A stretch of DNA of 64,000 nt from NCBI GenBank assembly GCA_963921825.1, contig OY997596.1, positions 36,943,932 through 37,007,931 on the forward strand. Reading direction: 5' to 3'. The notes under the pieces are model-generated. The model was not told the origin of the DNA and made no database searches. It saw nothing but the letters and a program-made list of their open reading frames with translations. Positions 11,891 to 21,800 of the stretch are shown here, piece by piece (position 1 is the stretch's first letter; the number at the start of each line of letters is the position of its first letter). Position numbers and translations under genes: made by a program. The DNA is from Erodium maritimum (taxonomy: Eukaryota; Streptophyta; Magnoliopsida; Geraniales; Geraniaceae).

Positions 11891-11989
11891 ACACTTGTTG
11901 CCCGTGTACTGGACGCACAGGCCGGGGATGCAGAGACAACAGAGATCCGAGAGAGGATCATCGGTGGTGACGACACCGAGGGCTGGGAG

Positions 11990-13350
11990 AAGGGTACTGA
12001 TCTGGGTCTACGATACCGAGGAGGGCTGTTTGTGCCCCGTGGTTGTAGAGATGATGTGTTGAGAGAGTCTCATCACTCCCGTCTTGCTGTGCACCCGGGT
12101 GGCACCAAGATGTATCGGGATATCAGACGGCAATTCTGGTGGAGTGGGATGCGTAGAGTAGTGGCCGAGTTGTTTCGAGGTGCCTCACTTGTCAGCAAGT
12201 GAAGGTCGAGCATCAGCGTCCCGCTGGTTTGCTACAACTGTTACCGATTGCAGAGTGGAAGTGGGAGCACGTCACGATGGACTTCGTGAGTGGCTTACCA
12301 AGGTCGCCGAGAGGGAATGACGCAGTTTGGGTGGTGGTCGACCGACTGACCAAGTCGGCACACTTCTTGGGCATGAGGATGACGGATACAGTTGATACTT
12401 TGAGCCAATTATATGTTCGAGAGATTATCCGTCTTCACGGGGTGCCGGTGTCGATTGTGTCCGACAGAGATCCACGTTTCACCTCCAGATTTTGGGAGAG
12501 CTTGCAGAGAGAGTTGGGAACCGAGGTCTTGCTTAGCACAGCGTATCACCCACAGACCGATGGTCAGTCAGAGCGCACTATCCAGATACTGGAGGATATG
12601 CTACGAGCCTGTGTGTTGGACTTTCGAGGGTCATGGAAGGACCACCTGCCTTTAGCGGAGTTTGCCTACAAAAACAGCTTCCAGGCTAGTATTGGGATGG
12701 CGCCATTTGAGGCGTTGTATGGTATGCCGTGCAGATCGCCGGTGTGTTGGGCAGAGGTGGGAGACCGGAGTCTACTTTGTCCGGAGATTGTCCAGGAGAT
12801 GACCGAGAAGGTCGCACTGATTCGGGATCGGTTGAGGACCGTGCAGAGTCGCCAGAAGAGTTATGTAGATAGATGGCGCATGCCTCTTGAGTTTTCGGTT
12901 GGTGATCATGTGTTTCTGAGGGTGAGCCCGAAGAAGGGTCTGTTGCGGTTCAACCGTGGCAGAGGCAAGTTGGCCCTGCGGTTTATCGGACCTTTCGAGA
13001 TCTTGAGCAGAGTTGGAGTTGTTGCATATCGCCTTGCTTTACCACCGCAGCTCGAGAAAATGTATAACGTCTTCCATGTATCCCAACTGCGGAAGTACTC
13101 TGCGGACCCCTCCCATGTGATTGAGTGGACAGACATCGAGGTGGCGGGGGATGTTTCGTATGAGGAGCAGCCAGTTAGGATTCTGGATCGACGAGAGAAG
13201 GCCTTGGGTGGTAGGACTATCCCACTGGTACGTGTGCAGTGGAAGCACCACGGAGCAAAGTCGACCTGAGAGCGCGATGATGAGGTTCGTGCGAAGTACC
13301 GCAACCTGTTCGACCCTGGAGGTACGTCTGTTTTAAATTTCGAGGACGAA
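11990..13350 (+). pseudogene. gypsy integrase with chromodomain-like tail
   Basis: The zinc-binding region reads HHSRLAVHPGGTKMYRDIRR at about 12069-12130. It is separated from [12 protein letters not shown] by a 1-base loss near 12171. The catalytic core is open in 12199-13269: [31 protein letters not shown], ...[17 protein letters not shown] and E in the following helix, so the D,D35E set is present. The C-terminal part carries [10 protein letters not shown] and then the chromodomain-like [24 protein letters not shown]-to-TGA stop at 13267 removes the last residues. Confidence 0.9.
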
Positions 13351-13358
13351 ATTCTTTT

Positions 13359-13370
13359 AAGGGGGGTAGA
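13359..13370 (+). promoter_or_regulatory. gypsy polypurine tract
   Basis: AAGGGGGGTAGA immediately precedes the 3' LTR start TGTAAGAACC at 13372. It is the expected plus-strand primer position. Confidence 0.85.
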
Positions 13371-13371
13371 T

Positions 13372-15953
13372 TGTAAGAACCGCCCCCGGTCGGTCCCGGT
13401 CGGACTGGAGGTTTTCGGCGAAAGTTGACTTTTTACTGGAAAAGTCAACCGATGACTCCATGAGTCATTCGGGACCTTTCCGGGGCCCAAAAAGCTTAGA
13501 CGTCGTTACAGTTAGCTTAGTTGAGCCGTTTCCTTTCAATTGACTGTAATATTGGGAAAAGTCAACCCAAGACTTTTATCGGTCAAACGTGGTCCGATTT
13601 AGAACTAAATCCGATAAAATATTTGTGCTGTAATTTATTTAAGCTTGGAGTGGTCCCCACATGGACATGTGTCCATGCTTGCTTGGAAGAGAAGAATTGG
13701 GTGTGTTATGACCCTTGTACCCTCATTAGTTGTTTTTGGGAAGAGATAAGGAAAAGGGTATTTTGGGCACTATCCCCTCTAGGGTATATGACCCTTTATC
13801 GGTGTAATTTCAGCACATTTCCCAAGGTAGCCGAAATTGGAGAGAGAGTGGAGAGAGAAATGAGAGAAAAGAAGGATTTTTGGGCCATTTCTTCACCAAA
13901 GGGGCTTGATTCTTCCATTTTCTTCTTCTACTCACCATTTCCAAGGTGAGCTTCTAATCCCTTTTCATTTTTATGGTGTTTGGTTCATGGGTTTTGGAGA
14001 AGAGTGATGAACAATGGATGGGTTTTGGAGTTGGGGTTTGGATGATGAAGTTTTGGAGGAATTTGATGTTAGATGATGGATTTAATTCGTATTTTTGGAG
14101 TTTTGATGAAAACCCATAATGGGTATTGGTTTATTGACGATTTGGGAGCTGTTTTGGAGGTTTGGGAATGTCAAAAAATGGAGTTTGGAGTTATTTTTCG
14201 TGAAAACCCGAGGCTGGAAGGAAGAAGACGATGAACAGTGCCAGACCGTCACGGATCTGTGATGGGTACCGTGACGGGAGGCGTCACGGCTCCGTGAGGG
14301 AGACCGTGACGGCGTCTGCCACGATTCCGTGAGGAGAACCGTGACGGTTCAGCCCACGGATCCGTGACCCAAACTGTGACAGACTCGGTTTGGGCCTCTT
14401 TCCGGCCCATTTCCCGTCTCAGCCTATGTTGGACTTTCGGGCTTAATTTAGTTTTTCCTCATTCTTCTTGCAATTGAATTAGTATTAATTTGAGTACTTG
14501 TTTTGTGATCCAAGACTTCGGACCCGAGATCGACGGAGGAGGAGACCCGAGGACATCGTGAAGTGGAGGAAGAAGCGAACCAGGACGTCAGCAGCTAGGA
14601 GTTGATCGTTGTTTATTTTGAGGTAGAGAACGTAGCGAATACCGGTTCAATTACGGAAAGTTACTAGTATGCATCTATGTTAATAATAATAACCGGAAAG
14701 GTCCTAGTTCGCATAAGGATGTGATTCACTAGAATAACCGCTTTCAATTACATTAATAACCGGACGAGTCCTAGTTTGCATGTAGGATGTGATTCACTAG
14801 AATAATCGCTTTCAATTCTTGGGAAATTGTCGTGCTGGTAGAATGGCCATGTCGAGCCTTAGGTTGTTTGCTGATTGAAATGCCTGATCTTTGATTGAGA
14901 TGCAGATGTGTGACTAAGTGTCGATAAGATTAAGAATCATGTTATGTTATACTCGGTGAGCATGTTGTGACTATGTGTGGGCAAGTGTGCCGTGTTTGAT
15001 GTGATGTGAACCTTTGGTTGTGATATGATCGGTTGGGTGATAGACCGATTTGTGTGTTATGGTGAGTTGGCTCGGTTGTTATACAGTGGTCGAACTCTGG
15101 AATTGTGATGCTTGTTATTCCCTTGATGTATGTTCCAAGAGGGGTTGTGTCCGGTAGAATACCTACACCGAGAGAGTATGCCGGTGTAGAGTATCGAGGA
15201 CGAGGACGGGTCAACCATTGCCCTGATGCTATGTGGTCCGGGAAGGTGTACGGCCGAGGTAGCTGCCGGTCCGTTATGCTTGAGGCCCCGATTCTACGTG
15301 ACGGGAAGACGTCCGACTGAGGGATTTCCGGTCTAGGATGTTACCCCGAGTCTGTGTGACGGGAAGATGTCGGGACCGATGCTTCGTGTTCCGGTACGAT
15401 ATAAATGGGACGGGTTGCGATAGCCGGAGATGTTGGGATTGGCTGTACTAAGTTCTGTATTGTTCTGTTGTGTGTGTTGTGCGTGCTGATTGACCTTGTG
15501 CGTTGTATTAATTGTGATTTTGATCTTACGAGTGTGATTGGTGGTGGGTACTTGTCCCGTGGGCGTTGTTGATAGATATGCCTTGCTGGTATGCCCTAAT
15601 TGTACGGTTACTCGTGGTATTGAACTGATGTTCATAACCTTAACTACTTTTCCTACTGAGCGAAAGCTCACCCCTTTACCTTGTTGTGTTACAAGTTTTG
15701 AGCGGGACTTGGACTAGCGGGATTCTCGGAGCTGAGGAGCTAGTGAAAGTCTTAGCTAGTGTTGTCTAGAGACGTACAATTTTTACTGATTCTAAACTGT
15801 TTTACCTTTTTTTCGTTGACGAGCCGTTGACTCGCGTTACTATTTGGAGTTTTAAACTGCTATTTGAGACTCTTTCCCTTTATTAAACTGCTTTTATTAT
15901 TTATCTTTTAATTCACGTCTCGATTCGATCAAAACCAGATTTGGGGCGTGGCA
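13372..15953 (+). mobile_element. gypsy 3' LTR, complete, about 2.58 kb
   Basis: Starts TGTAAGAACC after the polypurine tract and ends GGGGCGTGGCA. Internal landmarks shared with other LTRs in this window: two AAAGTTGACTTTT-like blocks at 13420-13450, the 'cagcagctaggag' block at 14590, and a 'gagcgaaagctcacccc' palindrome at 15658. An approximately 75-bp segment is duplicated at 14692-14763 and 14766-14818. An open frame at 13521-13949 has no family features and lies in U3, so I do not call it a gene. Confidence 0.9.
14228..14390. repeat. Cluster of short inverted repeats in the LTR
   Basis: Seven CGTGACG/CCGTGA-type heptamers in alternating orientation (…CGTCACGG…CCGTGACG…) in 160 bp, spaced 15-25 bp. 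Several pairs form GC-rich hairpins, such as CGTCACGGCTCCGTGA. Its position upstream of the probable transcribed part of the LTR would fit a regulatory or RNA-structure role, but that is inference. Confidence 0.6.
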
Positions 15954-16434
15954 CATAGTTTGTATTTATATAATACTAAGACAAGGATACACAAATTTCT
16001 CAATGGCGGGTTTCAGTTCGATGAATGCTCAACAACGATTAAATCCAATTCCACCCATTTCTTAAATATGGGTGACACCCATTTCAACAGCATCGGGAAT
16101 GAAACTTTCCCGTGTAGTGACAAATCCCTCGCCTCTCTCACCCATTTCTTAATTATTTATGGTGCACTAAATTAAAATATATACATATATTAATTAGCTT
16201 AGTGTCGTCCTAAAATAATTAATGAATTCAAGTAATTACTAAGAAAATATTTAATCCGTCGGAGAAATGGTTGATAATAGGATTAAAATAGTAAGATGTA
16301 CATCAAGGGTAAAGATACAAAATTTCTTAAATATGAGTAACGTTGTATCGTAAATTAATTAATCAAAACCGTCTATGTGGTACATAATATTGTACATGCT
16401 ATGCATATGCAAAATAAGAATCATCTGACGGTAG
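15954..16434. other. Non-coding flank, no gene recognised
   Basis: AT-rich. It contains 'cacccatttcttaa' twice in direct orientation (about 16047 and 16140) around a short GC-richer stretch, possibly a worn small transposon. Nothing else is recognisable. Confidence 0.4.
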
Positions 16435-16904
16435 TAGGTGCTCGATCGAGGTAGTCAACTGGTTAGAGAAAACTTGGTCAACACTTATGGCCAACGGATG
16501 TATAAGACTTGGGTGACGTATGCAGATCCATTTCCCAAGTCTTATACCTCACCAACGGATACAAGTACATCCATTGGTAAAGTTTGGCCACTTTACCAAC
16601 GTATGTACCATCCGTTACCCAAGTCGTCAAGCCACGGATCCTACATGCGTGGCTAAAGTAATATAACTTGGCTGACGGATGCAACATGCGTGGCTAAAGT
16701 TTCCCCACTTTAGCCACAAATACAAGTTACTTTAGCCACGAATCCTGCATCCGTTGGCGAAGTTATCACTTGGCTGACGGATGCAGGATTCGTGACTAAA
16801 GTTTTGACTCTTGGCTGACGGATGTCTGTATCCGTGGCTAAAGTGGCAAAACTTTAGCCACAGATCCATGTTATCCGCCAGTCAAGTGGATTTCTGCAGT
16901 AGTG
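16435..16904 (-). mobile_element. CACTA (En/Spm) transposon terminus with subterminal repeats
   Basis: The right edge, read on the minus strand, is CACTACTGCAGAAATCC (16888-16904), the diagnostic CACTA terminal motif. Inward from it lie about ten copies of a motif built on 'cttggctgacggatgcagga' and 'cgtggctaaagt' in both orientations, as subterminal transposase-binding repeats of CACTA elements usually are. No matching left terminus is seen near 16435, and no transposase is present, so this is a terminal fragment or one end of a heavily deleted copy. Confidence 0.8.
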
Positions 16905-17337
16905 AATAATCCCTAACTTCATCAATATCAACGCGAGGAGAGTGACGAACACTACTCAAGGTAGAGCCTGTAAAGCGATGGGTGCCCTGAAGGTGACACT
17001 TTTCTTCTGATGTAAAACCGAATATGTGGTCGTCAACGGGAGGAGAGCGACGATGGTAGATGTGATTCAGGGATCCCTCCTGATAAAAGTCCATGAATCC
17101 TTGGGTAGAAGCCATGAACCTTTGCTCACTAATCAGCATCCTTGCAACAAGGAACAAAACAGGGAAAATAAAACAAAACCAGGTGATCATCTTACACCAG
17201 AACTGGAATAGAGATCTAAAAAAAGGCCTCGGTGGAGGCCAAGGAGGTGGATACAGTGATGGCGGCTTCACTGGTTGTTGTAAAGGCGTCGGGTGTTGCC
17301 CAGAAAAGAGGATCTGAGTTGGAGAAGCAGGCGGCAA
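16882..17337 (-). CDS. Unrecognised ORF, proline-rich N-terminus and one membrane segment
   Basis: 151 codons from the ATG at 17337. Upstream in the same frame (17338-17500) the sequence is also proline/serine-rich, so the real start may lie further up. Residues about 15-40 are proline-rich (PPSLYPPPWPPPRPFF), and residues about 48-70 form a hydrophobic segment (MITWFCFIFPVLFLVARML). I do not recognise a family. The last codons run into the CACTA terminal repeat, so the native 3' end has been replaced or the gene was interrupted. GC-rich codon use upstream and the lack of TE motifs suggest a host gene fragment. Confidence that it is a working gene is low. Confidence 0.3.
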   Translation of the reverse strand: MPPASPTQILFSGQHPTPLQQPVKPPSLYPPPWPPPRPFFRSLFQFWCKMITWFCFIFPVLFLVARMLISEQRFMASTQGFMDFYQEGSLNHIYHRRSPPVDDHIFGFTSEEKCHLQGTHRFTGSTLSSVRHSPRVDIDEVRDYSLLQKST

Positions 17338-17520
17338 CCACCGTGAGGGATTTCCATAACCGGGAGAGGAGTGAAGGCCCCTAGAATAAGGAGGGATGGG
17401 ACCGACGTGTGAGGATGCGCGCCAGATCGGCGGAGAAGGACCGGACCTTGGCCGGGAGTAACAGTGACGCGGCGGTTGTGCTATGGGTGTAGAAACCCTA
17501 GAGAAGACATTGCCTCCAGT

Positions 17521-17836
17521 TATATATAGTGTTAATCATGCAAATTTTTATCTTGAAAAACTTTGTATGAAAATAAAATTGTCTTGGTGTCATCCTTGTA
17601 TTCTCTGTTTAGCCGCTATGGTGCATGCATGTTTTGGAGAATTTTTGGGGATTGTTTGGCTAAGACAATTTTTAGCATCTTTGATTTAGGGTTCTCCCTT
17701 ATATCCCTTCGGGTAGATATTTAAACGATTCATCGTTTGCAAAGATGACCTACTAAGTTTTTCATAAGAATTATGCTTGTCTGATTAATACTTTAAGTAA
17801 CCTACCAACCTCAACACTTTTTGTGCTATAATTAGC
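17521..17836 (+). promoter_or_regulatory. Probable viral leader with stem-forming repeats
   Basis: The 316 bp before the movement-protein ATG contain an inverted pair AAAATTGTCTT (17575-17585) and AAGACAATTTT (17662-17672). It could close a stem around a loop of about 75 nt containing short ATG ORFs. In caulimovirids a structured leader with small ORFs supports ribosome shunting. That role here is inference. No tRNA-Met primer complement was found in this stretch, so part of the viral intergenic region may be missing or rearranged. Confidence 0.4.
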
Positions 17837-18889
17837 ATGTCTTTGTTTGAAGAAAATATGGACGATAATGATCGTCACCAAGAAGAATTAGTAAAGAATG
17901 CTGAATTGGAAGAATTTCCAAAGAAAATGGACCAACTTAATAGATGGTCTATTCCTAAAGAAGATAAAAGTAAAATTTACTCTATTGGCATGTTCGATTT
18001 AAAGTCTCGCATGGCTATCAAAACCATGGAACAGACAGTTAGAATGTCTAAACAATCTCAAACTATAAGACTTCTAAGTAAAAAGGATTTACAAAATTTT
18101 ATAAACTATAAATTTATCCATATCGGATTAATTCAAATTGCTTTTAAACCCTTGACCTTATTGGGTATGGATGCTAGCCTTATGGCTTATGTTAGAGATG
18201 GTAGATGCAACGACTTTAAGCCATCTTTAGCTGCTGCAATTGAGACGAGTCTCTGTCATGGACCGGTTTATTTTAATATTTCCCCAAATCTTAGTCTGTC
18301 CATAACGGATAGAAATATCTTAGATGCTATGCAACTAACCATTCAAACCCATGGTTACAATTTCAAACAAGGAAGTGAGGTGATTGCTATATCTTATAGA
18401 ATATACTATAAGGTTCTGCAAACGCTAACCCCTAAAATCAGGCAAATTTCAGCCCCTGGAACTACTACTTTAGTCCAGACCAACCTTTTAACTTCTAATA
18501 TAGCCACCAATAGGCTTATAAGATGGGATGAAATCAACTTTCCTTTAAAATGGTCTTTACCTCAGGAAATAGAGCCTGAACCTATAATAAATAGAGATAT
18601 TGACCAAATAATCCAAACAACTGAGGGAGATATTGAAATAAAATTCAACCCTCAAAGATCTGTTACTCTTCCTAGATCTAGCTCTTCGAGGTATCCTGGA
18701 GAGACTGTTTATAGAGTCTCGACTCCTCAAGAATCTAGAGCCTCTACTTCTCAAATTAGAGAAGAGGATCTAGTGGAAAATATTAGAATCAGCAATAACC
18801 AAATTCCCCATGGAATTTACATAAAACCAAACTTATCAAGTAGGCAATCTCCTACTCAATCAGAAATGAGTTTCCATATTAATGATTAA
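17837..18889 (+). CDS. Caulimovirid movement protein (30K superfamily)
   Basis: 350 codons, fully open. An acidic N-terminus of about 45 residues precedes the 30K-type core, about residues 45-200. The core includes an SIGMFDLKSR block, an LGMDASLMAYVRDGRC block and the GPVYFNISPNLSLSI strand region. The C-terminal third is polar and serine-rich. Movement proteins of this family form tubules at plasmodesmata for cell-to-cell spread. The stop overlaps the next ORF by 8 nt (ATGATTAA), so downstream translation could follow by reinitiation. No disruption is seen. The start is the first ATG of the frame and lies just after the leader. Confidence 0.85.
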   Translation: MSLFEENMDDNDRHQEELVKNAELEEFPKKMDQLNRWSIPKEDKSKIYSIGMFDLKSRMAIKTMEQTVRMSKQSQTIRLLSKKDLQNFINYKFIHIGLIQIAFKPLTLLGMDASLMAYVRDGRCNDFKPSLAAAIETSLCHGPVYFNISPNLSLSITDRNILDAMQLTIQTHGYNFKQGSEVIAISYRIYYKVLQTLTPKIRQISAPGTTTLVQTNLLTSNIATNRLIRWDEINFPLKWSLPQEIEPEPIINRDIDQIIQTTEGDIEIKFNPQRSVTLPRSSSSRYPGETVYRVSTPQESRASTSQIREEDLVENIRISNNQIPHGIYIKPNLSSRQSPTQSEMSFHIND

Positions 18890-21800
18890 TATTAGTCCTG
18901 GAACTAGAAAACTCCTTAATAAAGAGTTTTATCACCCCAGACATACTAGTTTTCGTGACTGGTATTTCAAAAAATTCTCGAATGATGAGTTAATGAATTA
19001 CAAGAATAAATATTATTCTCACATAGAAAACACTGGGGAAATTAAGACCTTTGTAAAATGGTTTATAAAACAATTTTTAGACCAAACCGAAAATGAGGTT
19101 CTTGTCCTTCAACGATCTTGGAAGACTAAAGCCTTAGGAGAATCTATTAGTTCTCCCTTCCCTCCGGAACAAGACATTGTCCTAGGTAATAATATCGAGG
19201 CAAGCGCCTACTTGAGCCTCCAGAAAACTGATTATACCCAGGTAACAATCAAGGAAATAAACACTTTAATCCGATCCCAAAATTATACCAATACCTTCCT
19301 TAATTGTCTAGGCAAACAAATTCTTTCTATAGAAGAGAACCTGTTTTCCTTAAGTCAAATGATTAAAGATCAACTTGATCAACACCAACTTATGATTGAG
19401 AAAATTATTAAGGGAAAAGAAATCAGGCTTGAAGTCCCTAAAAAGGAAGACCTTCCTTTAATACAACCTCCCACTCCAATCCAAGGTTTCGAAATGGAGA
19501 CCAACACTGATTTTGTTCAGATTCTCGAACAAAAACTTGAGGCCATGAAGATTGGGGTCCTTTCTTATCAAGAGACTAATGGAGATTCGGAAAACGAATC
19601 TGAAAGTTCTAGTCAAGATCAGGATATAAATAAGATATCTGAAATATTTGTTGAGCAGTGCGCTATAAATAATATTTATAGTCCGAGACCCGTAGAAAAA
19701 CACTATTACAAGAGACCCTCTCCTCAAGATCTTCTGTTTGAAGAATCAGATCCCTTCCAAAATTCGTATTCTGGAAAGGCCATCTATGAATGGAATATTG
19801 ATGGCCAAACCGATAAACAAATATTTGACACCATACATAGAATAATTATGTATTGGACCGTTTGTAAGCAACACGGCAACTCAGATAGTACAATTGCCTC
19901 GTTCATTACTACCGGTTTCGTAGGACAACTTCGGGGATGGTGGGACCATTACCTCACTGACACCCAACGCAAAGAAATCATTAGCCACAAAAAGATAGTT
20001 AAAATGGAAATTGGACCCTCCAATGATGAGAGAGTTACCACAGGAGAAGAAGATGCAGTATACACCTTGTGCTTGTCTATCTTGCACCATTTTGCAGGAT
20101 CTACTGCTCCTATAGCAGAGAAAATTCAAACTCTCCTGCAAAATCTCCGATGTCCCTCCTTAACCCATTTTAGATGGTATAAGGATACTTTCCTGTCTAG
20201 GGTTTTTCAACTTAATAACCCTGATTCAAGTCATTGGAAAGCCAAGTTTATTGATGGCTTACCACATCTCTTTGCAGAGAGAGTTCGTCAATCTCTACGA
20301 ACTCAAAACGATGGAATAAACATCGATTATCAAAATCTTACTTATGGTCAACTCACTACGAGTTGCATAAACGAAGGTTTAACTCTATGCAATGATTTAA
20401 AATTGAAAAATCAACTGAAAAGGCAAAGGGTTACTGAGAAACACCAAATTGGGGAATTTTGTGAGCAATTTGCTTTTGATCAAGGAAAAAAGATAAAAAC
20501 CCCAAATCGTAAAGAAAAGGGTGTTAAACCTTATCGAAAAAGGCCCAAGTGGGCCGATAAACCCATCTACCATAAAAATAATTATAAAAGAAAAAATTAT
20601 TATCGAAAAAAATCATATAATAAAGAAAAACCATTCCTTCCCAACCCGGGAAAAAGAAAAGCTAAAAAACTCGACATAAAATGTCACAAATGTGGGAAAA
20701 TTGGTCACTACGCCAACCAATGTTGGACTAAAAAAGCCATTAATGAAATAGAAGATGACCAATTAAAATCACATTTAAAGAAAATTCTTCTTTATCCCTC
20801 TGATGATGATGACTCTTCTTCTGAGGATGACCTTGATGTCATAAACGACTCATCCTCGTCTGAAAATTCGGACGATGGTGATAGAAACAGTTGCCAATGC
20901 AACGCTATAAATTACTGGAAGTCTATTGTTGAGATGAATGGTCTCAACGTTCTCACAGCAGATCAAGATAAAATTGTCACCATGCTTGATGATATCGGTG
21001 ATCCCAACCTTAAGAAAAATATTCTTGAGACCCTTATAAAACAGAACAATATGAGCAACCAATCGCCTACCCGGGAAGAACCCTACCAATTAAGTGAAGT
21101 ACTCCAACGGTTCCGACAAGCAAGGGTTAAAGAAACCCCAACTTCTCTAAGTGACCTTAAAAGAGAGGTTAACCAATTAAAATCTGAAATAATTCAAATA
21201 AAGCAGAATAATACTGAGCTTTCCCAAAGAATAAGCATTTTAGAAGACAATCATTTTAATGATAATATCATTAATAATGATAGTAATACCACCCCATATT
21301 ATCTTAATCTAATAAGCCAAGTTACTTCACAGAAGTGGCTTGTTCAAGTATCTCTCGTTATAAAAAATGAATTCATACTTGATAACGAAATTGTCCTTGT
21401 AGACAGTGGAGCTGATTATAATTGCATCCAAGAGGGGATCATCCCCACTAAATACTTTGAAAAGACAACTCAATCCCTAACGCAAGCCGGAGGAAAAGAG
21501 CTAAAAGTCAGATATAAGCTTTCAGATGCTCATATCTGCAATCAGGGTACCTGTTTACCCGCAGCTTTTATCTTGGTTAAAAATCTTACCCATAGGATTA
21601 TTTTAGGAAATCCTTTTCTGCATGATATTATGCCAATTCTCAGGGTAGATAAAACTGGATTTTCCACGAATATCGGTGGAAAAGAGGTTAAGTTCCATTT
21701 CATTTATGACCCTCAGACAAGAATGCTCAATGAAGTTAAAGATATTCTACTTGGAAAAGAAAAGCAAATATGCTTCTTGAAAGAAGAAATTCAAATTATG

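Larger units (their letters stand above)
7345..15953 (+). mobile_element. Ty3/gypsy Tekay-like chromovirus, 5'-truncated
   Basis: Order: LTR remnant, tRNA-iMet primer site, long leader, gag with two zinc knuckles, protease, RT, RNase H, integrase, chromodomain-like tail, polypurine tract, complete 3' LTR. The long LTR, the pol order PR-RT-RH-INT and the C-terminal ILDRREK...IPLVRVQW block point to the Tekay/Del chromovirus clade. Coding sequence is broken by many stops and single-base indels, so the copy is not autonomous. The 5' LTR kept only its last 370 bp, so no target duplication can be read. Confidence 0.9.

Noticed and set aside
13521-13949. 142-codon open frame in the gypsy 3' LTR
   Set aside because: It lies in LTR U3, has no domain, and no sibling LTR here keeps it open.
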